Source of the DNA: Clostridiales bacterium
GTDB taxonomy: Bacteria; Bacillota; Clostridia; Oscillospirales; Oscillospiraceae
Length of the DNA stretch: 41,564 bases
Direction of reading: 5' to 3'
NCBI GenBank assembly: GCA_022785125.1
Contig: JALFRA010000011.1
Span: 1-41,564 of the forward strand
Positions 40,903 to 41,564 of this stretch are shown here, one piece after another. Below the pieces are notes generated by a model. The model searched no databases. It was not told the origin of the DNA and saw nothing but the letters and a program-made list of their open reading frames with translations. Every line of letters begins with the position of its first letter. Positions within the stretch are counted from its first letter, which is position 1. The position numbers and the translations under genes were made by a program.

Positions 40903-40937
40903 AAAAACCCCGGAACTACGCGGTTTCCGGGGTTTTT
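40903..40937 (+). terminator. Intrinsic terminator after rpsI
   Basis: AAAAACCCCGGAA (40903-40915) pairs with TTCCGGGGTTTTT (40925-40937). Confidence 0.92.
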
Positions 40938-40950
40938 CCTTTTCAAATGG

Positions 40951-41156
40951 TTTGACGCAATTTGACAGAACGAAGCCTCTTTTAACCCGTTTTCTATGGG
41001 TTAAATGGTGGACAACCACCCCAAAAAGAGGGCTTATGGGTTAAAAAATAGGACAACCGAGACGCGATTTTGGGATGCCAAGGGGATGTTTATTTATACA
41101 TCTCCAAGAGACCTTTTTCGTGAAAACGGTTTGTCTGAATTTGACCTAATTTGAAC
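40951..41156. repeat. Direct and inverted repeats between rpsI and parA (possible att/integrase-binding region)
   Basis: Two repeat families lie here. TTTGACNNAATTTGA occurs at 40951-40965 and 41140-41154 in the same direction. TATGGGTTAAA followed by GGACAACC occurs at 40995-41017 and 41035-41058. TTTAACCC (40981-40988) and GGGTTAAA (40998-41005) also form a dyad. Such closely spaced repeats are what integrase or excisionase arm sites, or replication/partition sites, of a mobile element look like. The 443 bases 40885-41327 have no gene I can support. Confidence 0.5.
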
Positions 41157-41180
41157 AAAAGAGAATAAATCTAATCGCCA

Positions 41181-41211
41181 AGCGCTCAGTATTTTCTACT
41201 GGGCGCTTTTT
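41181..41211 (+). terminator. Hairpin terminator at the putative element edge
   Basis: AGCGCTCAGTA (41181-41191) pairs with TACTGGGCGCT (41197-41207) with one G-U pair, followed by TTTT. Confidence 0.6.
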
Positions 41212-41242
41212 GCGTTTCCGGGGAATTTCATTCCGGGATAAG

Positions 41243-41285
41243 AAAAGGCCGTCACTTTCAATTTTTGAAGTGGCGGCTTTTTCTA
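41243..41285 (+). terminator. Second hairpin terminator before parA
   Basis: An imperfect stem between AAAAGGCCGTCACTT (from 41243) and AAGTGGCGGCTTTTT (to 41282). Together with the previous hairpin it would insulate parA from rpsI transcription. Confidence 0.5.
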
Positions 41286-41327
41286 TTTCCAGAAGCCATA
41301 GAACAATTCAGAAATGAGGTGAAGTCA

Positions 41328-41564
41328 TTGAACACGCAAATCATCGCCATCGCCAACCAGAAAGGCGGCGTTGGCAAGACAACCACCTGCGCGAACCTGG
41401 GGATTGGGCTGGCGCAGGCCGGAAAGAAAGTGCTGCTGATCGACGGGGACCCGCAAGGCAGCCTGACCATCAGCCTGGGCCACCCCCAGCCGGACAAGCT
41501 GCCCTTTACCCTGTCCGACGCGATGGGCCGTATCCTGATGGACGAGCCGCTGCGCCCCGGCGAG
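41328..41564 (+). CDS. parA: ParA family ATPase, partial (runs off window)
   Basis: The first 79 residues of a ParA/Soj-type partition ATPase. The deviant Walker A KGGVGKTT is at ~12-19, and [13 protein letters not shown] is the next motif. It starts at a TTG (41328) with GAGGTGAAGTCA before it. ParA proteins with a near-identical style of N-terminus head the conjugation regions of Tn1549-like and related integrative conjugative elements in gut clostridia, so this is more likely an element gene than the chromosomal soj. The C-terminus is outside the window. Confidence 0.88.
   Translation, partial: MNTQIIAIANQKGGVGKTTTCANLGIGLAQAGKKVLLIDGDPQGSLTISLGHPQPDKLPFTLSDAMGRILMDEPLRPGE

Noticed and set aside
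1-41564. CRISPR array, rRNA genes, transposase or phage genes
   Set aside because: No regular spaced repeats, no rRNA-like sequence, and no transposase or phage proteins seen in any frame.

Overview
The window looks like chromosome from a GC-rich, spore-forming gut Firmicute, most like the Oscillospiraceae (Flavonifractor / Lawsonibacter / Pseudoflavonifractor type). The evidence is spoVT, sleB, a group-B-like [FeFe] hydrogenase, a complete selA-selB-tRNA-Sec cluster, SLH-anchored glycan-degrading proteins, and clostridial -35/-10 and Shine-Dalgarno signals. The placement is inferred from gene content and protein style, not from a database search.

Region 1 (1-6800, minus strand) appears to be one operon: histidine kinase, response regulator, NagB-like deaminase, NagA, class II fructose-bisphosphate aldolase, a divergent triosephosphate-isomerase homologue and a LarA-like racemase cut by the window edge. 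A TTTACA-N17-TACAAT promoter precedes the kinase. The two enzymes closest to central metabolism (NagB-like and TPI-like) carry changes at family-conserved positions, so altered substrates are possible. Region 2 (6819-9801, minus strand) is an ABC importer (permease, ATPase, lipoprotein) with a dyad operator over its promoter.

Region 3 (9827-20398, plus strand) is a cell-surface, host-glycan module. It has a 1603-residue M60/enhancin-type metalloprotease carrying a dockerin, an SLH-anchored protein whose N-terminal domain looks weakly like a cohesin, and an SLH-anchored GH33 sialidase. Together these suggest a small surface mucin-attack complex, and the amino-sugar operon next door could consume some of its products. 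Region 4 (20459-26859) is a sigma-54 activator followed by enhancer-like repeats, a -24/-12 promoter and an operon of a sodium:solute symporter, an M20 dipeptidase, AtuA and a small AtuA-partner domain.

Region 5 (26867-31855) holds selA-selB-tRNA-Sec-GNAT on the minus strand, divergent from the hydrogenase. Region 6 (31886-34193) carries sporulation genes spoVT (with a sigma-G-like promoter) and sleB, with thpR between them; the thpR promoter lies in the loop of the hairpin that ends spoVT. Region 7 (34299-36716) is AT-richer and probably acquired: a BlaI-type repressor and M56 sensor protease under an 18-bp-arm operator. Region 8 contains a tyrosine phosphatase-MiaA fusion, a small AT-rich membrane protein and a TtcA-like PP-loop ATPase.

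Region 9 (39917-41564) is rplM-rpsI, followed at once by repeat-rich DNA and the start of a ParA gene of the kind found on integrative conjugative elements. The right edge may therefore be the junction of an element inserted after rpsI.
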